64,000 nucleotides of DNA from Psococerastis gibbosa (lineage: Eukaryota; Arthropoda; Insecta; Psocodea; Psocidae). The DNA lies in NCBI GenBank assembly GCA_963971405.1, contig OZ020489.1, positions 8,990,001 to 9,054,000 on the forward strand. The letters are read 5' to 3'. Position numbers and translations under genes: made by a program. Positions 20,930 through 32,132 of this stretch are shown one piece after another. The notes below the pieces were generated by a model. The model did not search any database. It worked only from the letters and a program-made list of their open reading frames with translations, and was not told the origin of the DNA. The number at the start of each line of letters is the position of its first letter. The stretch's first letter is position 1.

Positions 20930-21345
20930 TTCGTTGTTGTCAGCCGCTTCAAAAGGTTATTACGTTTCTGTGCCTTTTCAGAAGTAGATGTTATGTGACT
21001 GTTGTATGAGAGTCTCGAGTCCAAGGTCACGCCAAGATATTTGGAGAGTGATGTTTGTTGAAGGTCCACCCCCTTGTATTTTACGTTGAATCTGTTTGCT
21101 TTCGTTGACAAGGTAAAGAGTTGTGCGGTTGTTTTCTCCGTGCTGACTTCCATTTTGTTTTGTTTCGACCATTTTTCTAGTTCTTTGAGGGCTGAGTTGA
21201 TAGCTTCCTGGAGACGTTTGATGTCCGTGCCGGTTGCCCATATAACCACATCGTCAGCGAAGAAAAGGCATTGTATTCCAGGAATTTTATCGATGGCCAT
21301 TTTGAGATCATTAATCATGACGTTAAAAAGCAAGCAGCTTTGATA
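20905..21345 (-). pseudogene. LINE reverse transcriptase fragment with FADD motif
   Basis: The frame reads LLFNVMINDLKMAIDKIPGI, then LFFADDVVIWATG (catalytic palm motif with the DD pair), then EKWSKQNKMEVSTEKT and SKYLGVTLDSRLSYNSH, the usual late-palm and thumb motifs. It goes out of frame at the G-run where the downstream frame starts (KRLTTTKWG). The fingers, the first part of the palm and any endonuclease are missing. Residues before CLLFN in the open frame belong to flanking DNA. Confidence 0.8.
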
Positions 21346-22480
21346 ATACATAATGTATTTACTAATATGAACGATAAAAACGATTAAATATAAGTGCATT
21401 TTTTTTTTTTTAAATCGTTGGAGCCGTTTTGAGAGAGTTATTTTTTTGGCGTTTTTGGAGGGTAAAACTGTACTATATGATTTCTATTCTCCGAAATTAG
21501 TACGTTAGAGAAAGATACATCCGGTTATGAGTTATTTACTAATATAAAATAGATGGCACTGGGCAGCAAAATAGAGAGTTGTAATTAGTTACTGTACGAG
21601 TAGAGTCGCTGCCAGTGACTGATGGCATAAGGGTAAGTTTATAACTGATTATTAAGTAATTAAAGATAAAATTGTCGAGATCAGCCGTATTTAAGATATT
21701 AAGGTTGTATTTATTTATTGATAATAATATACGTAGCAATGAAACAGTTCCTCGCATTATTAATTTGTGTATGAAATCGGCACGTTACAAACACCCCCCC
21801 CCCCCCCAACTTGAGTTAATTCAAAATAGAAAAAATGGCATCGAGATTTTCGTCGCCGTTCGCTGGTATTACCCTGTATATTTCAGGAGGTGCTCAAAGA
21901 GCGAGTTTTCAATTTATAACGAAAATTTAATTCCTCATGTTGTTTGCCAAAAATTTGGAAAAATTCTCCTTAATAAAGTGTGCATAGCGCTGACAGGAAT
22001 ATTGGCAGGCAATAGACGTTAGATGAAAAAAACATTATCTAAATTCAAAATCACTACCCATCACTTTTGTCTACATGTTAGGAATCGAAACAAATATCGA
22101 CGTTTAATGCGGTCCGTTTCCCACGTTTTCACTGTCATGCCTGAAAGGTTATTGTCAAAAAAAACCTTCCCACTTTCGCTTTTTTTTTGCTTTATGAACA
22201 TTACTTTATAAAAATTCATGCTGAAAAACATTTTAGCTTTTTCTATGCTATTATGGATAACTGTATTATGATAGAGGCAAAGGTATCTTTATGTCAAAGG
22301 GTTTTGGGAGTACAGTATTGTACTTTAAGGCTTCAAGATTTTTATATAAATGTACGCACAGTATATATTTAGTAGCAGCGCTTTTCTGGTAAAATTTTAA
22401 AGTATAGTAAATAGAGTAAAGTTCAGACTATAGTTTCAAATGTAATTACGATTTTTAAAACTCTTTCACTTAACTATATC
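21346..22480. other. No recognisable gene
   Basis: AT-rich sequence with a C-run at about 21794-21807. Several 60-116-codon frames have no motif and an AT-rich, non-coding-like composition. Confidence 0.4.
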
Positions 22481-22481
22481 G

Positions 22482-22583
22482 TGACCTGGGACCGCCTGTT
22501 TTACGTGTCCTTCAAAGCATGGGTATAAAATTTGGCAAATGTGGGACTCGAACCATCAACCTTTCGAGTGGAAGCCAGAGGCG
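22482..22583 (-). mobile_element. SINE-A fragment, diverged
   Basis: GGGACCGCCTGTTTTACGTG, CAAAGCATGGGTATAAAATT, GTGGGACTCGAACCATCAAC and CTTTCGAGTGGAAG. The body upstream of this is absent. Confidence 0.65.
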
Positions 22584-22894
22584 TTGTATTATGAATGCCT
22601 TTTCGGTTTAATCAATGATAAATTTTTATATTTATTGATAGCTGTGCGTTTAAGGGACTATTTATATCAGGCGGTTGCGGGAGCGGGTCTGGCGTTCAGT
22701 AAACATAAGAAAAGCTCGCAGTTTGTTTATTAATCTCTTTTTACGTTTTTTTTTACAGTTTACATTAATATCTACTAAGCTAGGTACAATAAAGGTGAAT
22801 TTACAGAAAATCGTAATTTTAGAAAAGTTTTTTTTTATTCGTTTTTGGCGGGTAAAACTGTTAGTGCAAAAATATAAAAAGCAGAATCCCAAGA

Positions 22895-23085
22895 TATGAT
22901 TATTGTAACCCTTCGTGCCAAATTTCATCAAGATATGCACTGAGAAGTTTCCCACAAATTTACGAATAGACGAATAGACAGACGGACAATTCGAAAAAAA
23001 AAACTTTTTTGGGGTTCCTGGGACCGTACCGTGCAAATCCCGGAATTGAACATTTCGACCATTACAATGCTTTCCTTATAAATAA
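22895..23085 (+). repeat. Old relative of the GTCCGAG repeat (right third only)
   Basis: GCCAAATTTCATCAAGATAT, a GACA-rich stretch (GACAGACGGACA), CTTTTTTGGGGTTCCTGGGA and ATTTCGACCATTACAATGCT follow the order of the right end of the 0.85-kb repeat, but identity is much lower than among the later copies. Confidence 0.55.
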
Positions 23086-23598
23086 ATAAATAAATAAATG
23101 GAAAGGAACAAAACCTGCCACAACTTCGGTACCGAATATTCGGCGCATCGGCCGAAACCAGGCTCCGCGGTATCTCTACTAAATACAGGTATATTGCAAG
23201 ATATTAATATATATTATACTTTAGTTCAATACAAAACTAGGGTAGGTATACCGTCTATCCATGGCATTAGAACAAAAACTCGATACATTGTAACATCATG
23301 CTTATATATACTCTGGGAGCTCAAAGCATTTCCGATACTCAATTTTCTTAAATTATCGAAACGAGTATCTGCTTAAAAGGAAATAAGAAAACATGATTCG
23401 CCTAAAGTTATTATAGACTAGATTAAAATTGAGAGACTAAATAAACTGGAATAATATTTCTTCTCAATTAATAAAAAAAATTAATCTATATAAAAATTCC
23501 ATCAAGTGCATATTTAATTTGTTAAATTACACAGCTTATTTTTTAAACATCTCTACAATTTATATTGAAGAATGCAAGTAATATTAACTACTCGTATA
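23086..23598. other. No recognisable gene
   Basis: Includes a small palindromic patch (TTCGGTACCGAATATTCGG near 23125). Otherwise unassigned. Confidence 0.35.
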
Positions 23599-23601
23599 TT
23601 A

Positions 23602-23740
23602 GGCGGTTATTCTACTTGTCAATAATACGTCATTTGTGCTTCAATAATTGATAAAATCTTTTTTTACTCTATATAAAAACAAAAATCTCATCAATTATTG
23701 ATGCAGAAATGGCGGAATATTGACAAGTGGAATAGGCGCC
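23602..23740. mobile_element. GGCG-type hairpin MITE, 139 bp
   Basis: TTA on both sides (23599-23601 and 23741-23743). GGCGGTTATTCTACTTGTCA is mirrored by TGACAAGTGGAATAGGCGCC. The inner arms around AATAATTGATGA also pair. Confidence 0.8.
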
Positions 23741-24044
23741 TTAACTACATCAACAACGGCACGGTCGGAATTTTCGCTGAATTTGCCGCGATATTTCTTT
23801 ATGAAGTAATCTTCTCTTGCGGAAATTATTTCGCGATTGAAGGTGGTATGCAAGACTATTCTATCAGTATTCAAAGCATGAACGTAAAAGTTTCACGACA
23901 AACTCCTCCCTCCTGTCAGAATAATTAAACTATGCGATTTTTATTTAATTTCATCCCTTTCAGACAAAACTAGAGGGATGTGCGGTCTACTACTCCAGCA
24001 TCACCATGATCAACTTGTGTATCTATCTTCAGGCGCGAAAACGG
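23741..24044. other. No recognisable feature
   Basis: Nothing assignable on either strand. Confidence 0.35.
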
Positions 24045-24240
24045 TAAATAAATAAATAAAATAAATAAGGACTTTTTTTCCAGCGGAGTGAGGGCTGTAA
24101 AGCCATATTTTACACTCAACTAGGAAAGCCCGGGACCGCCTGCTTTACATGCCCTCCTCAGAAAATGTAGCCAGTGTGGGACTCGAATCAACAGCCTTTC
24201 GGGTGACAGTCAGAGTCCGTACCACTACTCTACATGTCGG
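24045..24240 (-). mobile_element. SINE-A copy
   Basis: AAATAAATAAGGACTTTTTT, CACTCAACTAGGAAAGCCCG and CCAGTGTGGGACTCGAATC up to TACCACTACTCTACATGTCG. A deletion has removed the CTAAGCCAACCTAG block. Confidence 0.8.
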
Positions 24241-24916
24241 TAGGGACTATTATTGGTATAGTTTGCACATAAAGTGGTATACGTCCTCGATGGACCCCTA
24301 CACCGGGTCCATAGCCATACCTGGGACTGTGCACACCAATCCAGGCAAAGTGAGGTCTGAAATTCCCGTGACCAGTGAATAGGGAAATCACCCGTCAAGT
24401 AAAGTCAAAGGCTTAACTTACGGGAATAAAAAAATCAAACTGCACAGGTAATATATATGAGATGTCATAATGTGGAAGAAATGTTCCTCTCCATTTTGAT
24501 ATACTATACTATATATAGACAAATATTATGTATTAAAATTTAGAGAAGAATTTCTTCTACTGTATTGCTTCTCTTTATCGTTCTGTTAAATTGAATTTTA
24601 TGTTCTAAAACAAATTGATCTAACCTTGCATTTTTTCACGCCTTAAAACACTGCAGTTAGTGCCGGCTACATACTTTGTCTTAAATGTAGAGGAGTATTT
24701 CTTCTACTTAATGGCACATCATTTATGGTTCCATTATCTATATGTAATGGGATGTTCGACTTTGTCGGTAGCCTAACGATGGCATTGTGCCGAAGCCGGC
24801 AGCTTTTAATATATTTTAGTAATACTTAACAAAGTTCTTTTATTTTATTTACTGTATATATAGTGTAGAGTCTGATTGCCTCTTTAATAAACACTGCAGC
24901 CATTCTAGGCCTTCCC
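24241..24916. other. No recognisable gene
   Basis: Unassigned, apart from a faint relative of repeat D at 24290-24370 (GACTGTGCACACCAATCCAGG). Confidence 0.3.
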
Positions 24917-24985
24917 CAGCCTGACCGTGACGATTATTATAATACCGGGGTTTATTCAATTGCTTTCAACAAATGAGTACAAAAT
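24917..24985. mobile_element. One end of a CAGCCTGATC-type MITE
   Basis: CAGCCTGACCGTGACGATTA and TAATACCGGGGTTTATTC match the terminus of the complete element at 54679-55167. No opposite end is found before the next MITE, so it is a truncated remnant. Confidence 0.6.
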
Positions 24986-25037
24986 GCGCGGGAAATTCAA
25001 ATTGATAAATTAATATTTTTTAATTTTTTCTCCCTTA

Positions 25038-25306
25038 GGCGTGTATTCCACTTGTCTTATTTTCTTCATATGTACATTAAAAAATGAGATTAGATTTTTG
25101 TTTTAAGATTGCTAATATATAGATACTTAACTTATCTACTATAAATTAAGTTATAATATGGTAGCAGACATCAATAATAAGCCTCTACCATATTATAACT
25201 TAATTTATAATAGATAAGTTAAGTATCTACATAATATAGTCTCATTAAAACAAAAATCTTTTTTTAATGCACAAATGAAGCAAATATGACAAGTGGAATA
25301 CACGCC
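25038..25306. mobile_element. GGCG-type hairpin MITE, 269 bp
   Basis: TTA duplications at 25035-25037 and 25307-25309. Arms GGCGTGTATTCCACTTGTC and GACAAGTGGAATACACGCC. The two halves form a long hairpin (GATACTTAACTTATCTACTA against TAATAGATAAGTTAAGTATC). The centre holds a TGGTAGCAGACATC variant of the shared core and its mirror, CTACCATATT. Confidence 0.88.
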
Positions 25307-25497
25307 TTAGATGTAGGTACACATTAATTAAAATTCTTAGTATATTTCAAAATTCTACCCGTACATTTGAATGTTTATTTCCTTCAATTATTAAAAAATG
25401 CAACCTTTCTCTTGTATTCTAATAATTTATTAGTTTGAATTTCCCACTTTTTATTTTAACACTTATTTTAATACCTTACTACTGCGGTATTAAAGAA

Positions 25498-26327
25498 CAG
25501 GTCCGAGTTTACTCGAACATGCTTTCCAATTTATCAAGTAGTAGCTAGAGAAAATGAGTAATTTCATGGTAAATAATTTTCTTAAAGTTAAATTTCGTGC
25601 ATCTCAGGGAGGGGGGTTGTCCACCTGACGTCACTGGAGGTGAGGTAAATTCTAGATAGGTCAGACCAACACATTACCACACAGGAATAATGGCAGGGCA
25701 CGCAATGCATTTGACCGTGAATTTTTTTTGCACAAAACCAAATAATTTTTTGGGAAAGCAACCTGTCCGGTTTCGTTACTCAATTTAACACCTAAAACAT
25801 GCCTGAAGGTAGAAATCATCGATGGAAAGGTTTCAGAGAAAAATTATTTTTTAGTCATTTTTAATTAAAATTTAGTTATTTTTATTTTTTTACCCCCAGA
25901 AGCAAACTATCAAGGGGCAAGCGACCCCCCGTATTTTGTCAACATTAATAACGACTACAATATATGTAAATTTAAGAGAAATCGTTGGAGCCGTTTTGGA
26001 GAAATAATTTTTTTAGACGTTTTTTATGAGTTTTTTGAAAATAAAACCCCCCCAAATTCAGTTAGCCCAAAATAAAAATAAATGGTCCCGAGGTATGATT
26101 TTTGTGAACCTACATGCCGAATATCATCAAAATCGACGGAGTAGTTTGCCCGGAAATCGACGCACAGACAGACAGAGCGACAGAGCGACAGACAGACGGA
26201 CAGACATTTCGTAAAAACCACTTTTTTGGGTTCCTGGGACCTGAAAACGTGTAAATCCGTTGAAATCTCGGAATCGAAAATTTCGACCATCACAAAGCTT
26301 TCCTTATACTACGTATAAATTGGAAAG
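25498..26327 (+). repeat. GTCCGAG repeat, complete copy
   Basis: Left end AAGAACAGGTCCGAGTTTAC with TGCTTTCCAATTTATC; right end CTACGTATAAATTGGAAAGC. The inner TGCTTTCCAATTTAT and ATAAATTGGAAAGCA are inverted. Order of landmarks: G-rich tract near 25610, GTCCACCTGACGTCACTGGA, AGCAACCTGTCCGGTTTCGT, CAAACTATCAAGGGGCAAGC, AATCGTTGGAGCCGTTTTGG, a GACA microsatellite, AAAACCACTTTTTTGGGTTC, and CACAAAGCTTTCCTTATACT. No conserved protein-coding frame. The open frames of 60-90 residues rich in RTDRQ are translations of the GACA tract. Confidence 0.85.
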
Positions 26328-26639
26328 CAAAAATAAATTCCAGTATTATAATAATCCCAAATCGCCATGATTGGGCTGCTGGAGCCCCAACAACCATGGA
26401 TATTAGTGACACGGCCAAGAAGAATTACTAAAGGGCGGTTCAATCAGCGCCTGCAGGAAAATACAGCCAACAAGAGCAAATTACAGTGTCAGAACCATGT
26501 AATTTCCCTTCATTTTTTACTTCATTCTACTCTAATAAAGCAAGATCCCCATCCTGCCGGTGCAAGAGTATTTTACATGTAATCAAAGTACGCTCGAGAA
26601 CGAGAGCAAAAAAACATCTCCTACAACGTAAAGTAAGGG

Positions 26640-27945
26640 AAAGCAGCAAAAAAGAATGCTTTCTGGTAAATTCCCAGTGGTTGATCGATGATATGATGAT
26701 CGATGAATGATAAGTTGATCGATTGCTTCGGGCATTTTGCTGTAGTGAGACGGATTGTGTTCAAAGCTGAATTAGTCACTCAACGGTGCTTCTTAATTAA
26801 AATTAACAACTCGTATCTGTACTTGGTTAAGTCATGCTTTCACCTGTTTCATTGCGTTAATGGTAAGCTTGTCTCAGCTTGTCCATTATCGCTTGTGGCC
26901 AGTGTAGGTTGACATCAAGAACCTATGAACCAGTTTGCCAATGGCCAAAAATTCATACGGAAACAATACAAATTATGTCCGAAATACATGGGTTAGTTGC
27001 CATTGGACAAGGGACCTATGGGCCACTATAAACAAGTAGGCCTGGGTCCATAAAAAGTCCTTCAAAAATTACAAGGGAAATCAGGAAAAAAGAATGCTCT
27101 CTGGTAAATTCCCAGTGGTAAATAATTTGAACGACTGCTTCGGGCATTTTGCTGTAGTGAGACGGATTGTGTTCAAAGCTGAATTAGTCACTCAACGGTG
27201 TTTCTTAATTAAAATTAACAACTCGTATCTGTACTTGGTTAAGTCATGCTTTCCCCTGTTTCATTGCGTTAATGGTAAGCTTGTCTCAGCTTGTCCATTA
27301 TCGCTTGTGGCCAGTGTAGGTTTACAATACAATACAAATTATGTCCGAAATACATGGGTTAGTTGCCATTGGACAAGGGACCTATGGGCCACTATAAACA
27401 AGTAGGCCTGGGTCCATAAAAAGTCCTTCAAAAATTACAAGGGAAATCAGGAAAAAAGAATGCTCTCTGGAAAACTTTAGAAACAGCCGTCGCTTTCATC
27501 CAATCATATGTATTCGCAATTTTAGCCACTCTATATTCGACAGAATCTAATTAATGTTAACACAAAATCACCCTTACCACTTAGTCAATATAAGCCCATG
27601 GCCCCTGTTTCATTGCGTTAATGGTAAGCTTGTCTCAGCTTGTCCATTATCGCTTGTAGCCAGTTTAGGTTGACATCAAGAACGTATGAACCAGTTTGCC
27701 AATGGAGAAAAATTCATACGGAAACAATACAAATAATGTCCGAAATACATTGGACAAGGAACCTATGGGTCTGGGTCTATAAAAAGTCCTTCAAAAATTA
27801 CAAGAGGAATCAACTGAATGCTCTCTGGTAAATTCCCAGTGGTAAATAAGTCGATCGATTGCTTCGGGCATTTTGCTATAGTGAGACGGATTGTGTTCAA
27901 AGCTGAATTAGCCACTCAACGGTGCTTCGTAATTAACAATTGGAA
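26640..27945 (+). repeat. Three copies of a ~410-bp repeat
   Basis: GATTGCTTCGGGCATTTTGC or its variant starts at about 26721, 27133 and 27857. TGGTAAGCTTGTCTCAGCTT and CCATTATCGCTTGTGGCCAG recur at 26862, 27271 and (GTAGCC) 27620. GGACAAGGGACCTATGGGCC occurs in units 1 and 2. Copies 1 and 2 are adjacent; a 125-bp insert (27478-27603) separates copy 3. Open frames of about 70-100 codons here are repeated along with the DNA and show no family motif. Single blocks recur at 14395, 34008, 40150 and 57660-57790, so the family is dispersed. Confidence 0.8.
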
Positions 27946-28068
27946 AGCTCATCAGACAAAATTTATATGGATTTAAAAGTGGTACACAATGGCCCTGATT
28001 GCATCCTCTAATATTTGCTATCCTATATGATTTTTATTTATCCTCGAAAACGCTTGAAGGATGAGTTG

Positions 28069-28194
28069 GAAACTGACAATCGCGATTTGGCAGTCCGTAA
28101 ATGGTGGAGCGTTGTACAAAACCGAGATGACTGAAGGAGTGTTGTCGAGCAGGCCAAACCCCATCAAGGGCTGCAGAGCGAGAAGAAGACATGA
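28069..28194 (+). pseudogene. LINE 3' remnant: DDWRSVVEQAKPHQGL-type tail
   Basis: A frame of 41 codons reads ETDNRDLAVRKWWSVVQNRD, then D, a stop (TGA where the family has TGG), then RSVVEQAKPHQGLQSEKKT and TGA. It is the C-terminus of a LINE ORF2 of the RTE/L2-like type (DR..WRSVVEQAK pattern, family knowledge). An (AATGA)n run and TTATATTAGGCGTGCTTTAG follow; the latter recurs at 58485-58505, so it is likely the LINE 3' end. Confidence 0.5.
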
Positions 28195-28703
28195 AATGAA
28201 ATGAAATGAAAAACGGCTTTATATTAGGCGTGCTTTAGCCATTAACCTATAGGGCTGTAGAGCGAGAAGAAGAAGAGTGGCTTGCAGGGGCGTAAAGTTG
28301 GGGGGGCATGGTCCAACATGCCCCCAGCTCCTTTTGGAGGGCTTTGCCCCCCCCCCCCAGCCTCAAGCAATGTAAGACGTGGTTCATACTTCATGGTCCC
28401 CTTTGCAGCAATATGAATGTATAAGAATTCCTTTTTTAGCTATGTATAATCTACAGCTGTACTTTACAACTATTAAAATGCGTAAAACCCTACTGTTTTG
28501 TTCTTATATTTTCAATTTTTCCTTATCCTGCCTGATGACGTCATAAGGTCTACTTAGTTTTGCCCCCGCCATCATTCTAAAACTTTACGCCTCAGGTGGC
28601 TTGCATTACAATGATACTGAACAAGCAATGAGATTTCCTTAAATATTTCTAAACTATCCTATACCCAAAATTTCGTTAAAATTACAAAATCCCTGTTCAT
28701 TTT

Positions 28704-29455
28704 TTTGCTTTCCAATTTATACGTAGTATAAGGAAAGCTTTGTGATGGTCCAAATTTTCGATTCCGAGATTTCAACGGATTTACACGCTTTCAGGTCCCA
28801 GGAACCCAAAAAAGTGATTTTTACGAAATGTCTGTCTGTCTGTCGTTCTGTCTGTCTGTCTGTTCGTCGATTTCCAGGCAAACTACTCAGTCGATTTTGA
28901 TTAAATTCGGCATGTAGGTTCACAAAAATCATACCTCGGGATTATTTTTGTTTTATTTTGGGCTAACTCAATTTGGGGGGTTTTATTCCCAAAAAAATCC
29001 AAAAAAACGTCTAAAAAAATTATTTCTCAAAAACGGCTCCAACGATTTCTTTTAAATTCACATATATTGTAGTCGTTATTAATGTTAACGAAATGCGGGG
29101 GGTCGCTTGCCCCTTGATAAGTTACTTCTGGGGGTAAAAAAATAAAAATAACTCAATTTTAATGAAAAGTGACTAAAAAATAATTTTTCTGCGAAACCTT
29201 TCTATCGATGATTTCTACCTTCAGGCATGTTTTAGGTGTTAAATTGAGTAACGAAACCGGACAGGTTGCTTTCCCAGAAAAGTATTTGGTTTTTTTGAAA
29301 GAATTTACCTCACCTCCAGTGGACCCCCCCCCCCCCCGAGATATCGGAAATTTATCCATAGAAAAATTATTTACCATGAAATTACTCATTTTCTCTATCT
29401 ACTAATTTTGATAAATTGGAAAGCATGTTCGAGTAAACTCGGACCGGTTCTTTTT
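28704..29455 (-). repeat. GTCCGAG repeat, reverse copy
   Basis: Starts with TGCTTTCCAATTTATACGTA, has GTCTGTC repeats at 28830-28863, CGAAACCGGACAGGTTGCTT and a C-run at 29325-29337, and ends GAGTAAACTCGGACCGGTTC. An internal stretch of about 90 bp before the poly-C tract is deleted compared with 37119-37958. Confidence 0.85.
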
Positions 29456-29993
29456 CTTTGTTTTAAGGAAAAAGTAATATTCATATGCACCTAGATTTTC
29501 TAGGGCTAGATAATAGCTTATCTTCATCGGCAGAGACGAACGGGCATGTCATTGACCACAATATCCCAAACAAAGCCGTAATCATGAAAGAGGAGCCTCT
29601 ACCCGTCCTCAGATTGAAGTGTTCATCATTCCAAATAAAAAAAACTAAATTAACCCTCAATCTATAAACGCTCTTCATTGAAGTGGTGAGGGTAATCTGA
29701 AAATCCGTAAACCTATGGCAGGGGGGGGGGAAGTTGATCCGTTAAGGGAGCACCCCCGTGCCCCCTTGTTCGCTGCCCCCTCCTCCAGGTTTGAAGGAAC
29801 TCAAGTAAAACCGCCTTTGATGTTGGCCGTTTTAAATCCCATCAGCCTATACTATACGTATGCTGTGAATATCTATCACCAATACGGCTTTATGGGGATT
29901 GATTTTATCAGACGTCGGATGGGAAAGGTTTCATACGGGAATGGGGGTGGCAGTCAGGCGGCATTTTGCGGGACGGGACTTTGAGTATTTTCT
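29456..29993. other. Unassigned; contains one member of a paired fragment
   Basis: 29509-29640 (plus) can be read GLDNSLSSSAETNGHVIDHN then IPNKAVIMKE. 31085-31195 (minus) can be read GGLDPLSS then GHAADIPNRAVFE. The two are clearly related, but the source element is not recognised. Confidence 0.35.
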
Positions 29994-30560
29994 GCTTTCC
30001 TATTTATACGTAGTATATGGAAAGCTTTGTGATGGTCGAAATTTTCGATTTCGGGATATCAGTGGATGTTTTGAGGTCCCAGGAACCAGAAAAGTGGTTT
30101 TTTAAGTAATGTCTGTCAGTCTGGCTACGTACGTCGATTTGCGGGCAAACTACATAGAGGATTTTGCTTAAATTTGGCATGCAGGTTCACAAAAATCAAA
30201 CCTCGGGATCATTTTTTTTTATTTTGGGCAAATTTAATTTAGGGGGGTTTTAATCTCAAAAAGCTAAAAAAAAAACGTCTAAAAAATTATTTCTCAACAA
30301 CGGCTTCAAGGATTTTTTTTTTAAATTCACATATATTGTAGTTGTTATTAATGTGAACAGAATACAATAGGTCACTTGTCCCTTGATAGTTTGCTTCTGG
30401 GGGTAAAAAAATAAAAATGACTAAATTTTCATGAAAAATGGCTATAAAATAATTTTCCTGTGGAACCTTTCTAGCGATGCTTTCTCACTTCAGGTATGTT
30501 TTAGGAAATATTTAGAGTAACAAAACCGAACAGGTTGCTTTCCCAAACAAATGTTTGGTA
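29994..30560 (-). repeat. GTCCGAG repeat, diverged reverse copy
   Basis: TGCTTTCCTATTTATACGTA, GAGGTCCCAGGAACCAGAAA, GGTCACTTGTCCCTTGATAG and ACAGGTTGCTTTCCC. It lacks the poly-G side. Identity is lower than in neighbouring copies, so the insertion is older. Confidence 0.75.
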
Positions 30561-31084
30561 TTGAACAAAAAAAAACTTTTATGAAATAATAAGATACAGT
30601 AGGCCTAATTCATGCCCCAATTTATGAATTAATTTAATAATTAAAAAGTGACGGCTGACTCCAAATTTTCGGGTAAAAACCGACGCATTTAGATTATCAT
30701 ATTTTATAGCCCCATGTTGACATGTCCACATCCACAAAATTTGTTGACGACCCCTGTTAGCTGTCAAAAACACGGTGGTTGTAACACGCGTGCCGGCACT
30801 CAAGCAGTTTCACAACACTTTAACCCAATTTTGTGCCGAATGCTGCGAAATTTTGTTCAGCAATAAATATTCTAAAACTGTTCGTGAAAAAAAAATTATT
30901 AGATTCCTGCGAATCTATCAAATTGCGTCGTCACGTACAGCATGCCGAAAATCGGTTAGATTTTTTTATATCACTGCTGACTTTATTGAGTTTTCTTTTC
31001 TTTCCTAGTGCGACGCTATTTCCCCGGTTTTCTATATTCCATAGACTGATACGAGGAGAGAGAGATTAAGAATAAATAAAAAAT
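30561..31084. other. No recognisable gene
   Basis: Unassigned. Frames of 74-78 codons have no motif. Confidence 0.35.
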
Positions 31085-31205
31085 AAACGCCGAAACGCGA
31101 CAATGATGGTGTAGACCTCTCGAACACTGCTCTGTTCGGGATGTCAGCAGCATGCCCTGCAGCCGCGTTTTCCTCTATCGATGATAGTGGGTCCAGCCCA
31201 CCCAT

Positions 31206-31358
31206 GGACGGATACAAGGGGACAGGGGGTTAGCTGCCCCCCCCCCCCAAAATTAGTAAATCTCTTAAAAGTTTATTTATTACGCTCTAATTTAATCGAT
31301 ACTCATTAATTATGTTTATTCTACTTCGACCCCCCAAAGAAATGGGATGGATCCGTCC
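31206..31358. mobile_element. GGACGGAT element, best copy
   Basis: Inverted ends GGACGGATACA and TGGATCCGTCC, a C-run at 31231-31243, and the core AATTAGTAAATCTC...AATCGATACTCATTAATTATG. It looks like a ~153-bp non-autonomous element whose two copies at 0.7 and 18 kb are ragged. Confidence 0.55.
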
Positions 31359-31599
31359 CTGAGTTGGGTGGACTCAGCTCAGAAGGAAATATTTGCCGCA
31401 TTGTCGAGTCTCGCACTTCCGACGCAAACAGGGCCATAGTCATTGTTTTTTTGTCGTCACCGGAGGTGAGGCAACCTTAATATACAATATTTACAGCTCC
31501 ATTCTATCTAGTGTACGCTGCCAATATTGTCGGGTTAATAACGACTTAGGCCTCATATTTGGGCCCCTAGAGCGACCCCAACTTTGACTGTCCTATACC

Positions 31600-31740
31600 A
31601 GCCCATAGGACAGTGGACCTCCTGATTATAGTGGATTCCGAACCACGAACGGCACTGTGCACACTACCAAGTAATCTGCATCTTTGAACCTGCTCTGGTC
31701 CGCTGGATTCAACTTGGTAAGGCGGACGGCTACTAGGTAG
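31600..31740. repeat. Dispersed repeat D, copy 3
   Basis: GGACCTCCTGATTATAGTGG, GGCACTGTGCACACTACCAA and CCTGCTCTGGTCCGCTGGAT, as at 17785-17950 but with an internal deletion of about 60 bp. Confidence 0.65.
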
Positions 31741-32132
31741 GCCTAGTAAGAGCATTATTGTCAAAGTGTGGGAATTACGTATAGGCTTGCAGCAAGTTAT
31801 TAAAAGTATACAATATACAGTGTGCTAACTTATTAACATACACTATTAGGCATCCCTGTCGTAAACTAAGATACATCGGAATGACATAAAAGTCTATGCC
31901 AGAAAAATTAGCCGGTTTCCTTTCCTACCAGTAGGGAGTCCCTACAATTAAAAACAAGAAAAAAAACAAAAAAGGGCTAACATTACATAAAACATTGCTA
32001 CATTAACATTCATTAGTCTAAACATGAAGAGCCATGAGAAATGATATAATGACGTCACCCCCCCCCCCCAAATGTTTTGATTTTACAGTAGATAAAATTA
32101 AAATCAGACATGCGACATTTCACTACATACTA
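31741..32132. other. No recognisable feature
   Basis: Nothing assignable. A C-run lies at 32058-32069. Confidence 0.35.

Larger units (their letters stand above)
19585..21345 (-). mobile_element. 5'-truncated non-LTR retrotransposon with RT and RNase H (I-like)
   Basis: Minus-strand insertion of about 1.75 kb. From its 5' side it holds the last part of a reverse transcriptase, a connecting segment, RNase H, and a cysteine/histidine tail. The 3' end is a very short untranslated stretch with TAAC-type repeats (read on the minus strand as CTAAACTAACTAACTAG). The 5' truncation falls inside the RT, just before the LLFNVMINDL segment, which is usual for incomplete reverse transcription. No convincing target duplication was found. 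RNase H following RT points to the I group of LINEs (I, Ingi, LOA, R1-like), but the clade cannot be fixed by eye. Confidence 0.8.

Noticed and set aside
26703-27405. Repeated 69-103-codon frames (DCFGHFAVVRRIVFKAELV)
   Set aside because: Identity between copies is at the DNA level and extends beyond the frame; no family motif.
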